From contig NZ_VJYI01000005.1 in the NCBI RefSeq assembly GCF_008065375.1, positions 558,001 through 622,000 of the forward strand: a stretch of DNA of 64,000 nucleotides. Reading direction: 5' to 3'. The notes beneath the pieces are model-generated. The model was not told where the DNA came from. It did no database searches and saw nothing but the letters and a program-made list of their open reading frames with translations. A program made the translations under genes and the position numbers. The first letter of the stretch is position 1; every line of letters begins with the position of its first letter. Source of the stretch: Nonomuraea sp. SYSU D8015 (GTDB taxonomy: Bacteria > Actinomycetota > Actinomycetes > Streptosporangiales > Streptosporangiaceae). Below are positions 25,618 to 33,360 of this stretch, one piece after another.

Positions 25618-25821
25618 GTGGACGTAGCAGAACTCTCCGAGCGGATCAGGTCGAACGACCCGGCCATGGGGTTGCGGGCGGTGGGCGCCCTGCACCGGCT
25701 GGCCGAGCAGGTCGAGGCCGTGTCGGTGGCGCTCGCCAGGGAGCAGGGCTGGACCTGGGAGCAGATAGGCGACGCGCTCGGCATGTCACGGCAGTCCGTG
25801 CACGCCAAGTACGGGAAGTGA
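25618..25821 (+). CDS. Small HTH DNA-binding protein (67 aa)
   Basis: A 67-residue protein from a leaderless GTG. The C-terminal GWTWEQIGDALGMSRQSVHAKYG is a sigma/Xre-type helix-turn-helix, and the N-terminal helix DVAELSERIRSNDP is probably for dimerisation. It lies directly behind a 44-bp nested dyad and 9 bp before a Clp N-domain gene; this HTH-ClpN pairing is common in actinomycetes from memory. It probably represses its own operon and may control protein quality genes. The length is complete for this type. Confidence 0.85.
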   Translation: MDVAELSERIRSNDPAMGLRAVGALHRLAEQVEAVSVALAREQGWTWEQIGDALGMSRQSVHAKYGK

Positions 25822-25830
25822 GGACTCGCG

Positions 25831-26301
25831 ATGTTCGGCAGTCAGAAGACCCCGTTCCACGTGGCCGTCAAGGCCGCGTTCGAGGAGGCCAGGCAGCGGG
25901 GGGACAGGAGGCTCGGCACCGAGCACCTGCTGCTCGGGCTCCTGCATCACCCGGACACGGCGCGGGCGCTGGGCGTCGACCTGGAGGGGGCGCGGACCGC
26001 GCTCGACGACCTGGACAAGGCGGCATTGCGGATGCTCGGCCTGGAGGTCGGCGACCTACCGAAGAACCCGCGCAAGCACAAACCGGTCCCGTCCACCGCG
26101 CTGACCTCCAGCGCCCGCGCGGTGATCAACCAGGCCATCAAGGCCACGACCGCGAAGACCAGGTCCCGGGACGCGCACCGGCAGCTCGCGCTCACCCTGC
26201 TGGCGCAGCGGCCGCCCGACCCCGTCGCGCAGCTCGTCGACCAGCTCCGGATCGACCGCGCGGCCGTGCTCAGCGCCTGGGGCGGACCCGCGACGGCCTG
26301 A
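25831..26301 (+). CDS. Clp N-terminal repeat-domain protein
   Basis: A 156-residue protein with two Clp_N motifs: AVKAAFEEARQRGDRRLGTEHLLLGLL and, later, TSSARAVINQAI...SRDAHRQLALTLLAQ. In ClpA/ClpC this fold recruits substrates and adaptors, but no AAA+ module follows here, so the protein is a stand-alone N-domain. It could bind Clp substrates or titrate adaptors. It lies 9 bp downstream of the small HTH gene and shares its promoter. A hairpin follows about 35 bp after the stop. Confidence 0.9.
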   Translation: MFGSQKTPFHVAVKAAFEEARQRGDRRLGTEHLLLGLLHHPDTARALGVDLEGARTALDDLDKAALRMLGLEVGDLPKNPRKHKPVPSTALTSSARAVINQAIKATTAKTRSRDAHRQLALTLLAQRPPDPVAQLVDQLRIDRAAVLSAWGGPATA

Positions 26302-26335
26302 GCATCCCGCGTCCGCTCGCCCTTTCCTTCCGCCG

Positions 26336-26355
26336 CCCCCGCACTTCGGCGGGGG
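26336..26355 (+). terminator. Hairpin after the HTH/Clp-N operon
   Basis: CCCCCGC and GCGGGGG form a perfect 7-bp stem with a six-base loop (ACTTCG). The flanks are C/T-rich but there is no clean T-run. Its position 35 bp after the stop suggests transcription termination. Confidence 0.6.
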
Positions 26356-26538
26356 TCCCTTCTGGAGAGGGAAGTCGCAGGGCGCCAAGCACCCATGGCG
26401 CTGAGTGCGACGAAGCGGCACGTGCGGAAAACGGGCCGAGCCCCGGACGGGCCGGGGGACCGCGTCCCGTCGGCCCGGACGCGCCGCCTGACCGAAATTC
26501 GGTTGAACGCCAGGACGCGCCGCTGACAAGGTCGAAGG

Positions 26539-27303
26539 ATGCGGCGCACGTACGACGACCTCGTCCGGGAGGCGAGCACCGTCTCCGTGGACGGCTGGGA
26601 CTTCTCCTGGCTCGACGGCCGGGCCACCGAGGAGCGGCCCTCGTGGGGCTACTCCCGGCTGCTCGCCGAGCGCATGAGCGCAGCGCGGGCCGTGCTCGAC
26701 ATCCAGACCGGCGGCGGCGAGATCCTGGCCGGCCTGCCCACCCTGCCGCCGGTGACCGTGGCCACCGAGTCGTGGCCGCCCAACCTGAAGCTGGCCGCCT
26801 CCCGGCTGCGCCCGCGCGGGGCCTGGGTGGTGGCCGACGACGAGGAGCCGCGGCTGCCGTTCGCGAGCGGCGTCTTCGACCTGGTGAGCAGCCGTCACCC
26901 GGTCGTGACGTGGTGGGAGGAGATCGCCAGGGTGCTGCGGCCTGGCGGGTCCTACTTCTCGCAGCAGGTCGGGCCGTGGAGCGTGGCCGAGCTCACCCAC
27001 TACTTCCTCGGGCCGCACGACGGCTCCGGACGCGACCCCGAGCGGGCCCGGGCGGCGGCCGAGGCCGCCGGGCTGCAGGTCGTGGACCTGCGTTCCGAGC
27101 GGCTGCGGATGGAGTTCCACGACATCGGTGCGGTGATCTACTTCCTGCGCAAGGTGATCTGGATCGTGCCGGGCTTCTCGGTCGAGCGCTACCGGGACAA
27201 GCTGCGGGCCCTGCACGAGCGGATCGAGGCCGAAGGGCCGTTCGTCGCGCACTCCGCCAGGTTCCTCATCGAGGCGAGGCGGCCCGGTGGCCGGGCTGCG
27301 TGA
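26539..27303 (+). CDS. Class I SAM-dependent methyltransferase
   Basis: A 254-residue methyltransferase. VLDIQTGGGEILAGL is motif I, LPFASGVFDLVSSRH the acidic/post-I region, and IARVLRPGGSYFSQQV the post-III turn typical of Methyltransf_11 proteins. It probably methylates a small molecule or RNA; substrate unknown. GAAGG precedes ATG 26539. The downstream VOC gene begins inside its last codons (17-bp overlap), so they are co-translated. Residues DGWDFSWLDGR at the N-terminus are a family-specific feature I recognise only generically. Confidence 0.88.
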   Translation: MRRTYDDLVREASTVSVDGWDFSWLDGRATEERPSWGYSRLLAERMSAARAVLDIQTGGGEILAGLPTLPPVTVATESWPPNLKLAASRLRPRGAWVVADDEEPRLPFASGVFDLVSSRHPVVTWWEEIARVLRPGGSYFSQQVGPWSVAELTHYFLGPHDGSGRDPERARAAAEAAGLQVVDLRSERLRMEFHDIGAVIYFLRKVIWIVPGFSVERYRDKLRALHERIEAEGPFVAHSARFLIEARRPGGRAA

Positions 27304-27664
27304 CATCGTGGTCGACTGCCGGCACCCGGCCTCGCTCGCGAGGTTCTGGGCCGCCGCTCTCGACGGCTACGCCGTGGCGCCGTACGACGAGGCCGAGCTG
27401 GAGCGGCTGCGCGGTGAGGGGATCGACGACCCTGAGGACGATCCGACGGTGCTGGTCGAGGGAGGGCCGCCGCGGCTGTGGTTCCAGCGCGTCCCCGAAC
27501 GCAAGATCGTGAAGAACCGCGTCCATCTGGATCTGGAGACCGGCGACCTCGACACCGAGATCGCCCGGCTCGCCGCGCTGGGCGCCACCCTGCTGGCCAC
27601 GCACGACGACTGGGTGGTGCTGGCCGATCCGGAGGGCAACGAGTTCTGTCTGTTCGTGAAGTGA
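27287..27664 (+). CDS. VOC-family glyoxalase-like protein
   Basis: A 125-residue protein of the Glyoxalase_6 type: DIVVDCRHPASLARFWAAAL at the N-terminus and VLADPEGNEFCLF at the C-terminus. No metal triad is obvious, so it may bind a ligand rather than catalyse. The GTG start lies within the end of the methyltransferase gene, indicating translational coupling and a joint role. Substrate unknown. It is convergent with the TIM-barrel-like gene, 2 bp away. Confidence 0.85.
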   Translation: MAGLRDIVVDCRHPASLARFWAAALDGYAVAPYDEAELERLRGEGIDDPEDDPTVLVEGGPPRLWFQRVPERKIVKNRVHLDLETGDLDTEIARLAALGATLLATHDDWVVLADPEGNEFCLFVK

Positions 27665-27666
27665 GG

Positions 27667-28863
27667 TCAGAGGGCCTCTGACAGGGCGGCCGGGATGCGG
27701 TCCAGCACCGGGTGCGGCGCCAGCCCGTACGCGTAGAAGTCCACCGCCAGCGCGCCCGCCGCCTTCGCCGCCCGCGCCTTGGCCACCAGCCGGTCGGCGG
27801 AGTCGCTGTCGGGGTAGCCCGGCCGCAGCACCGCCCGCACCTCCCGGTCCTTGCCCACGGACCGCAGGTAGGCCGCCACGTCGTCGGCCACGCGCGCCGC
27901 GTCCCGCGCGTAGGCCAGCACCCCGAACGCCGGCACGAGGTCGCCCAGAGCCACCAGGTCCACCCCGAACTGCCACGCGTCGTGCGCGGCCAGCACCGGC
28001 GTGGGCAGCCCGTCGGCGTATCCCTTGACCGCGCCCGTCGAGTCGACGAACACCAGCCTGGAGCCCTCCTCGGCGACCGCCGACGCCACCTCCGACACCA
28101 GGGTCGTGACGGTCTCCGAGCGCGCCCGGGCATAGGCCACGACGTCCGGCCCCGCGTACGCGGTCAGCGCCGCCCTGGTCACCTCCCCCTGCGCGGGCGC
28201 GTCGCCGTCGAACACCCGGCCCACGATCCCGGCGCACTCGTCCCGCGCCACCTCGGCGTCCACGCCCAGGTCGGTGGCCCGCCGCATGCAGTAGTCGCAG
28301 AAGCAGAGCCCGAACAGGTAGGCGTCCATCGGCCCCAGCGGCACGAACGACCGCTGCGCCTTGAGCGGCCGGAAGTGCAGTGACTCGGCCACCACGCTGT
28401 CGACCCCGAGCCTGGCCACCGCCCTGGCCAGCGCGACGGCGTATTCGCGCACGTCCGGATGAGCCGGGCACAGGTCGGCCGGGGCGCCGCGGTCGCCGAA
28501 GCAGTCGCGTACGGTCACGTCCGGATGTGCCATGCCGATCGTGGCGTTGCGCAGGAAGACCGTCCATCCGTGGAGCTTCATGGAGCGTTTCGCACAGGCC
28601 TCCCGAAGCCCGTCGAACGCGTCCAGATAGCCCGGCACCGGCGACAGCCGCAGCCCGGCGAACAGGTCGGCCGGCGGGGCGAAATGCGCCCCGTCGTGCC
28701 GGACGGTCAGTCGGGACAGTCCGTGCGGGGTGACGTCGCGGGAGGCGTGGTGCACGGCTCCGACGGTGACGCCGGTCGCGCCGTATCCGCTGATCCTGTC
28801 GAGCACCCTCTCGACGCCCTCGCCGCGCAGGTCCTCGACGAAGACGTATACCGAACTGTCCAC
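27667..28863 (-). CDS. TIM-barrel-like protein of unknown function
   Basis: A 398-residue protein without signal peptide. Repeated beta-alpha turns (GATGVTVGAVHHAS, LGVDSVVAESLHF, FGVDLVALGDLVPAFGVLAYAR, AGALAVDFYAYG) suggest a TIM-barrel related to glycosidase or isomerase folds. FGLCFCDYCMRRA has three Cys in a C-x-C-x2-C pattern that could bind a metal. It is the third gene of an operon after an amino-acid aldolase/dehydratase-like enzyme and RidA (9-bp gaps), so it may act on an amino- or sugar-derived compound. I do not recognise a named family. Confidence 0.7.
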   Translation of the reverse strand: MDSSVYVFVEDLRGEGVERVLDRISGYGATGVTVGAVHHASRDVTPHGLSRLTVRHDGAHFAPPADLFAGLRLSPVPGYLDAFDGLREACAKRSMKLHGWTVFLRNATIGMAHPDVTVRDCFGDRGAPADLCPAHPDVREYAVALARAVARLGVDSVVAESLHFRPLKAQRSFVPLGPMDAYLFGLCFCDYCMRRATDLGVDAEVARDECAGIVGRVFDGDAPAQGEVTRAALTAYAGPDVVAYARARSETVTTLVSEVASAVAEEGSRLVFVDSTGAVKGYADGLPTPVLAAHDAWQFGVDLVALGDLVPAFGVLAYARDAARVADDVAAYLRSVGKDREVRAVLRPGYPDSDSADRLVAKARAAKAAGALAVDFYAYGLAPHPVLDRIPAALSEAL

Positions 28864-28872
28864 GAACCGACC

Positions 28873-29253
28873 TTATGCGCTCTTGTGCGCGACGAAGTCG
28901 ATCTCCACCAGGATGCCCATCAGCTCGGACCCCACGGTGGTGCGTACGGGGTAGGGCTCGTTGAAGTACGACTTGTACACCTCGTTGTAGGCGGCGAAGT
29001 CGCGATGGAGGTGCTGCAGGTGGACCGTGGACTTGATCACGTCGTCGAAGCCGAGTCCGTGCGCGGCGAGGATGGCACCGAGGTTGCGCATGACCTGGTG
29101 CGTCTGGGTGGCCACGTCGTCACCGACGATCTCGCCCGTCTGCGGGTCGAGCGGCCCCATGCCGGAGGTGTAGACGAAGTCGCCGACCACGAGACCCTGC
29201 GAGTACGCGCCGACGGGGGCGGCGCCCTCGCTGGTACGGAGCTCCTTTTTCAT
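28873..29253 (-). CDS. RidA-family enamine/imine deaminase
   Basis: A 126-residue RidA/YjgF/UK114 protein. GAYSQGLVVGDFVYTSGMGPLDPQTGEIV is the N-terminal signature, and YPVRTTVG carries the conserved Arg that binds the carboxylate. RidA proteins hydrolyse reactive 2-aminoacrylate-type enamines released by PLP dehydratases. Its place 9 bp after a DSD1-like PLP enzyme supports just that role here. It trims naturally in length and has a normal start at ATG 29253. Confidence 0.95.
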   Translation of the reverse strand: MKKELRTSEGAAPVGAYSQGLVVGDFVYTSGMGPLDPQTGEIVGDDVATQTHQVMRNLGAILAAHGLGFDDVIKSTVHLQHLHRDFAAYNEVYKSYFNEPYPVRTTVGSELMGILVEIDFVAHKSA

Positions 29254-29262
29254 GCAATCTCC

Positions 29263-30330
29263 CTAGAAGCTGGTGCTTATCGTGCCGATGACACGGTAGC
29301 CCCGGTCCACCAGGGGTAGCACGCGCCATTTGTCGAACGCGGTGCAGGGGTGGGAGATGCCGAAAGCCAGCAGGTCGCCGGGCTTGAGCCCGTCGGCGCG
29401 CACGATGGTGTGCTGGTCCTGCATCTTCACGACGGTGACGCCCTCGCGGCGCGGGATCGGCAGGCCCTCGTCGTAGGGCGCGTCCCGCTTGCCCATGCCC
29501 ACGATCGCCAGCCCGGGCTCGGGCGTGGACAGCACGTGCGCCCACACTTCCAGCGCGGGGCGCAGCTCGCCGTCGATGCGGTTGAACGGGGTGCGCTCGC
29601 GGTAATAGCCGTCGTCGTGGGTGACGTACGCGCCGCTGCGCAGCAGGATCCTGGCCTGGGCGGCGACGAGCTCCCGCCCGATCACGTCGAACCACTGGCT
29701 GCCGCCCACGCTGAGGATCGGGCTCTTGACGCGGACGTACTCGACGGCTTCCTGGAGCGAATCCAAATATTTCCTGACCTCGCCGGCGGTCTTCAGCCCG
29801 CCCTCGTACCCGGCCACCCCTGCCAGCTCGACCCCGGGCGTCTGCTGCACGTGCGCGGCGACCCGCAGCAGCTCGTCGAGCGTGCGGCAGCCGGCCCGCC
29901 CGCCCTCGTGCCCCAGCTCCACCAGCACCCGGAACGGCCGCGCCCCGGCGTGACCGGCCAGGATGTCCACCCCGGCCACGGAGTCGGCGAAGCTCAGGAA
30001 CTCGAAGGCCGGATCCCGCTCCAGCTCGGCGGCCGCCCAGGCGAGGCCCGCCGGATCGACGACCTGGTTGGCCACCATGATCCGGTCGACGCCCCCGAAG
30101 TCCCTGACCGTCTGGGCCTGTCGGGGCGTGGCGACGGTCAGGCCCCAGGCGCCGGCGGCGAGCTGCATGGCGGCGATCTCGGCGGACAGGTGGGTCTTGG
30201 CGTGGGGGGCCAGCTCGAGCCCGTGGTCGCGGACGAAGGCCGCCATCGTGGCGACGTTGTGCTCCAACGCATCCCGATGCACCACCATCAGCGGAAAGCG
30301 GAACCCGCCGTCGAAGACCGATGCTGGCAC
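29263..30330 (-). CDS. D-threonine aldolase/D-serine dehydratase-like PLP enzyme
   Basis: A 355-residue fold-type III PLP enzyme (alanine racemase N-terminal barrel plus a dehydratase-like C-terminal domain). LAPHAKTH contains the PLP Lys, and EFLSFADS, LVELGHEGGRAGC and AGVAGYEGG follow barrel order. ISHPCTAFDKWR near the C-terminus carries the His/Cys metal-ligand pair of DSD1/D-threonine aldolase enzymes. GTG 30330 is chosen with GAAGGGGG upstream; earlier codons are out of family. It heads an operon with RidA, consistent with enamine release. Exact substrate, D-Ser or D-Thr type, is open. Confidence 0.88.
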   Translation of the reverse strand: MPASVFDGGFRFPLMVVHRDALEHNVATMAAFVRDHGLELAPHAKTHLSAEIAAMQLAAGAWGLTVATPRQAQTVRDFGGVDRIMVANQVVDPAGLAWAAAELERDPAFEFLSFADSVAGVDILAGHAGARPFRVLVELGHEGGRAGCRTLDELLRVAAHVQQTPGVELAGVAGYEGGLKTAGEVRKYLDSLQEAVEYVRVKSPILSVGGSQWFDVIGRELVAAQARILLRSGAYVTHDDGYYRERTPFNRIDGELRPALEVWAHVLSTPEPGLAIVGMGKRDAPYDEGLPIPRREGVTVVKMQDQHTIVRADGLKPGDLLAFGISHPCTAFDKWRVLPLVDRGYRVIGTISTSF

Positions 30331-30466
30331 GGCACCCCCTTCACCCGCGTCCGACCTTATCCCAACCCCTGCCCCCTGCTCTTCGCCCGCTCCCACCCGG
30401 CCGTACTCCGGTTGGGGTCTTGGGGGTAGGGGGGCGACCTGATCCCGGCCGGTGGGGAAGGTGCCG

Positions 30467-31474
30467 TTAAGAGCGCCTTGCCGCCGGCGGTTGCATCTCA
30501 CTCAGCGCCAGCATGGCATCCCTCTCGATGCGCGAGAGGTCGTGGAGGAGGACGCCGGCCTGCTCGAGGTACGCCTGGTCGCTCCCCTCCCCGGCCTTCG
30601 CGATCAGGGTGGCCACGTCCGTCCACAGGGCGGCGGCCTCGGTGTACAGCCGGTGAGCGGTGCGGAGGTGGTCATCGTCGATGAGCCCGGTGCACTCGCC
30701 GAGGAAGTCGCGATAGAGGGCACGGAACAGGGCGCCGCCGGTGCCGGCCTTCTCCATGAGGACGGCGGCCTGCGGCAGGTCCCGCTTCGGCTCGTCCGTG
30801 CGGGCCAGCCACTTGGGCACCAGGCGGGCGGCTTTCTCGATGCCGCGATGGCCGAGGTTCGCGATGGGGGCGGCGAGGAAGGCGTCGGCGCAGGCCTTGA
30901 TCGCGGGGACGATCTGGTCCTCCCAGGAGAGCGGGCGCGCCGGCGGGGTGATGGAGAAGGAGCGGTTCCTGGCGGTCATCGGTCCGCGTTCGGCCCTCGC
31001 CATGGCGAGGCCGGTCCGGCTCGTACGCACGGCTCCGCCCTGCTGCGCGGTGTCCACCAGGTACGCATAGTGCTCGTCGTAGCCGTACATCGCGACGACA
31101 TGGCCACCGAAGTGCACCTTGGACTGGAAGTAGTCCAAGTGGTAGCAGTCGAGCTGCAGGCCGACCGGTCGTCCGGCATCGATGGGGGCGGACACGTTCT
31201 CCCACGCCTTGCGTGGTGAGGTGGTCTCCTCGACCAGCAAGGTCAGCCCCAGTCTGGTGGCGAGGTTCCTGGTGAGCTCGAAGGGCTTGACGCGGCCTCC
31301 GAGGAAGGGGAACTCCATGCTCTTGGCGTCCCAATAGATGAAGGACAGGCCCGAGCCGAGGCCGAACAGCATGGGCTCGGACAGATCGAGTCCCTCATGC
31401 CGCAGCAGCACACCCAGTGCCGTCGTCTCGCAGTGTTGCATGCCGCGAGCCTCGATGCCTTTCACGATGGTCAT
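30467..31474 (-). CDS. BtrH N-terminal/DUF4872 protein (thiol acyltransferase/peptidase-like)
   Basis: A 335-residue protein. HCETTALGVLLRHEGLDLSEPMLFGLGSGLSF is the BtrH_N core with the nucleophile Cys; GGHVVAMYGY supplies the His and LVDTAQ the Asp of a papain-like triad. The C-terminal half matches DUF4872 by helix pattern. BtrH itself transfers an acyl group in butirosin synthesis, so this enzyme could be an amide-forming acyltransferase or cysteine peptidase. GAGGAGAG precedes ATG 31474 and a MerR-type promoter lies upstream. A second, Cys-less relative is at 54359-55639. Confidence 0.85.
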   Translation of the reverse strand: MTIVKGIEARGMQHCETTALGVLLRHEGLDLSEPMLFGLGSGLSFIYWDAKSMEFPFLGGRVKPFELTRNLATRLGLTLLVEETTSPRKAWENVSAPIDAGRPVGLQLDCYHLDYFQSKVHFGGHVVAMYGYDEHYAYLVDTAQQGGAVRTSRTGLAMARAERGPMTARNRSFSITPPARPLSWEDQIVPAIKACADAFLAAPIANLGHRGIEKAARLVPKWLARTDEPKRDLPQAAVLMEKAGTGGALFRALYRDFLGECTGLIDDDHLRTAHRLYTEAAALWTDVATLIAKAGEGSDQAYLEQAGVLLHDLSRIERDAMLALSEMQPPAARRS

Positions 31475-31516
31475 GCGTCGCTCTCCTCGATATGTCCGGG
31501 CCGAACGCCGGGAAGT

Positions 31517-31547
31517 AGCATGAGGCCTCCCATAAGGGGAGAGTCCA
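31517..31547 (-). promoter_or_regulatory. MerR-type promoter with 19-bp spacer
   Basis: On the minus strand TGGACT (31547-31542) and CATGCT (31522-31517) are separated by 19 bp instead of 17. The spacer contains the dyad CTCCC-CTTAT-GGGAG. Overlong 19-bp spacers with a central CTCCCC...GGGGAG-like dyad are the hallmark of promoters activated by MerR-family proteins. It would drive the BtrH-like gene. No MerR gene is in the window. Confidence 0.7.
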
Positions 31548-31806
31548 GCGTCTCGATCCCTGCCTCGCAGGGCCGGCTCGGCGGTTTCCGACCGTCAGCG
31601 TTCGGTGCGCCACACCGCGCCGTAGGAGACTTGCGCGACCCCGGATCCCGCCACGCCGTCGCCGGGCCTGCGGGCTGGCGGGAGCCCACCACCCAGACCG
31701 TACCGTCCGGTGCGGCGGCGAAGAGCATGAGCACCGGCACCATCGCCACGGTCGGCCAGAACTCCCGGGGGACATCCCCGTGATTCCGGCATGATCGGCG
31801 CCGGTC
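31548..31806. other. No supported gene
   Basis: This stretch upstream of the BtrH-like promoter and downstream of the amidohydrolase stop has open frames on both strands but none with a recognisable family, good start and matching codon bias. A minus-strand peptide (PTVAMVPVLMLFAAAPDGTVWVVG) looks protein-like and may be a degraded remnant, but I cannot identify it. Confidence 0.4.
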
Positions 31807-33360
31807 TCACGGGCGGAGGGCGCGGCCGGGGGTGGCGCCGGTCAGGGCGCCGGCGGACAGGACGCGGACGCCCGAGACCAGGACGTCGTCGATGCCGGTC
31901 GCGAGAGAACGCGGGGTCGCGTACGTTGCGCGGTCGGTCACCGTGGACGGGTCGAACAGCACCACGTCGGCTGCGAATCCGGCGCGCACCAGACCCCGAT
32001 CCGTCAGCCCGAAGCGCCGGGCAGGGTGGGAGGCGAGGTGGACGACGGCCTGCTCCCACGTCCAGTCCCCGAGCTCCCGCACGTGCCGCCCCAGGTAGCG
32101 GGCGAACGCGCCGAATCCGCGCGGATGCGGATGGCCGCCCACGTAGATGGCGTCGGAGCCGCCGGTGTGCGCGGGGTGGCGCAGCATCCGGCGTACGGAC
32201 TCCTCGCCCTCCGGACCCTCGTCGGGCCGGGCGAACACGACGCCCGCCTCCAGCCGCGTCTCCATCAGGAGGCGGCGGCACAGCTCGGCGGGCTCGACGC
32301 CCGCCCGCTCGGCCGCGGCCACCATCGTCAGCCCCTCGACCCACTCCATGCCGGGGGCATGCGAGATGGTCAGCCGGGGCCAGGTCTCGCTCAGCGTCGG
32401 CCACCAGTCGTCCAGCTCGTCCGAGGCGATCATCTCCAGCGCGCGGCCGGGCTCGGCGCCGGGCACGGACGGCGGCAGCACGTACATCGCCAGGATGGAA
32501 TTGCCCCGCAGGTAGGGGTAGGCGTCGAAGGTGAGGTCGACGTCCTCGGCCAGCGCGTGCTCGACCAGCGGCAGCAGCACGTCGGCGGGGCCGTGCAGAT
32601 GGGAGACGTGCACGGCTGCCCCGGAGCGCGTGGCGATCTCCATGACCTCGGCCATGCCCACCCCGGCCCGGGCGCCGTAGGCACGCATGTGGGTGACGTA
32701 CGGGAGGCCGCCGAGCGGCTCGCACAGCGCGGCCAGCTCCTCGGCCGAGGCGTACCGGCCCGGCAGGTATTCGAGCCCGCTCGACAGCCCGGCCGCGCCC
32801 TCGGACAGGCCGCGCTCGACGTGTCGCAGCATCTTGGCCAGGTCGCCGGGCGAGGCCGGATCGGGCGACGGGCCCATGACGTCGTAGCGGATCGTGCCGT
32901 GGGGGAGGAGGTAGGCCGTGTTGAGAGCCACCGCGCGGTCGTACGAGGCGAGCAGCTCGCCCACTGTCAACGGGCCGTCGACCCGGGAGTCGTCCCTGAG
33001 CGGGCCGTTGACGGCGGCGAAGTAGCGGGCCGCGTAGGCGACGGTCTCGGCGGAGCCGGGGGCGAAGGACAGCCCGTCCTGCCCGAGCACGAACGTGGTC
33101 ACCCCCTGCCGCAGCGCCGCCTGCTGCACCGCCGGGTCGAAGACGGCCGCGTCACCGTGGGCGTGGCAGTCCACGAACCCGGGCGCGACGAACCGCCCGG
33201 CGGCGTCGATCACGGTCTCCGCCTGCGCGCCGTCCAGCCGGCCGACCGCGGCGATCCGGTCGCCGCGGATCGCCACGTCCGCCCGGTACGGCGGGGCGCC
33301 CGTCCCGTCGAGCACCCGCCCGCCGCTGATGACTACGTCGAAGCCCACTCCAAGATTCAA
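31807..33360 (-). CDS. N-acyl-D-amino-acid deacylase-like amidohydrolase
   Basis: A 517-residue metal amidohydrolase. GFVDCHAHGD gives the H-x-H metal ligands, VHVSHLHGPADVLLP and HTGGSDAIYVGGHPHPRGFG match the D-aminoacylase lineage, and ADVVLFDP ends the barrel. It probably releases free D-amino acids from N-acyl forms; dihydroorotase-like alternatives are less likely. The TTG start at 33360 overlaps the upstream stop (TTGA); a GTG four codons later is possible and neither has a clear ribosome binding site. Upstream D-amino-acid-type enzymes at 29-30 kb suggest a local theme. Confidence 0.85.
   Translation of the reverse strand: MNLGVGFDVVISGGRVLDGTGAPPYRADVAIRGDRIAAVGRLDGAQAETVIDAAGRFVAPGFVDCHAHGDAAVFDPAVQQAALRQGVTTFVLGQDGLSFAPGSAETVAYAARYFAAVNGPLRDDSRVDGPLTVGELLASYDRAVALNTAYLLPHGTIRYDVMGPSPDPASPGDLAKMLRHVERGLSEGAAGLSSGLEYLPGRYASAEELAALCEPLGGLPYVTHMRAYGARAGVGMAEVMEIATRSGAAVHVSHLHGPADVLLPLVEHALAEDVDLTFDAYPYLRGNSILAMYVLPPSVPGAEPGRALEMIASDELDDWWPTLSETWPRLTISHAPGMEWVEGLTMVAAAERAGVEPAELCRRLLMETRLEAGVVFARPDEGPEGEESVRRMLRHPAHTGGSDAIYVGGHPHPRGFGAFARYLGRHVRELGDWTWEQAVVHLASHPARRFGLTDRGLVRAGFAADVVLFDPSTVTDRATYATPRSLATGIDDVLVSGVRVLSAGALTGATPGRALRP

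Noticed and set aside
31471..31749. 92-residue minus-strand frame with a hydrophobic N-terminus
   Set aside because: It overlaps the likely MerR-type promoter and reaches into the start of the BtrH-like gene; no family match or start signal. It could be a relic but is not supported as a gene.
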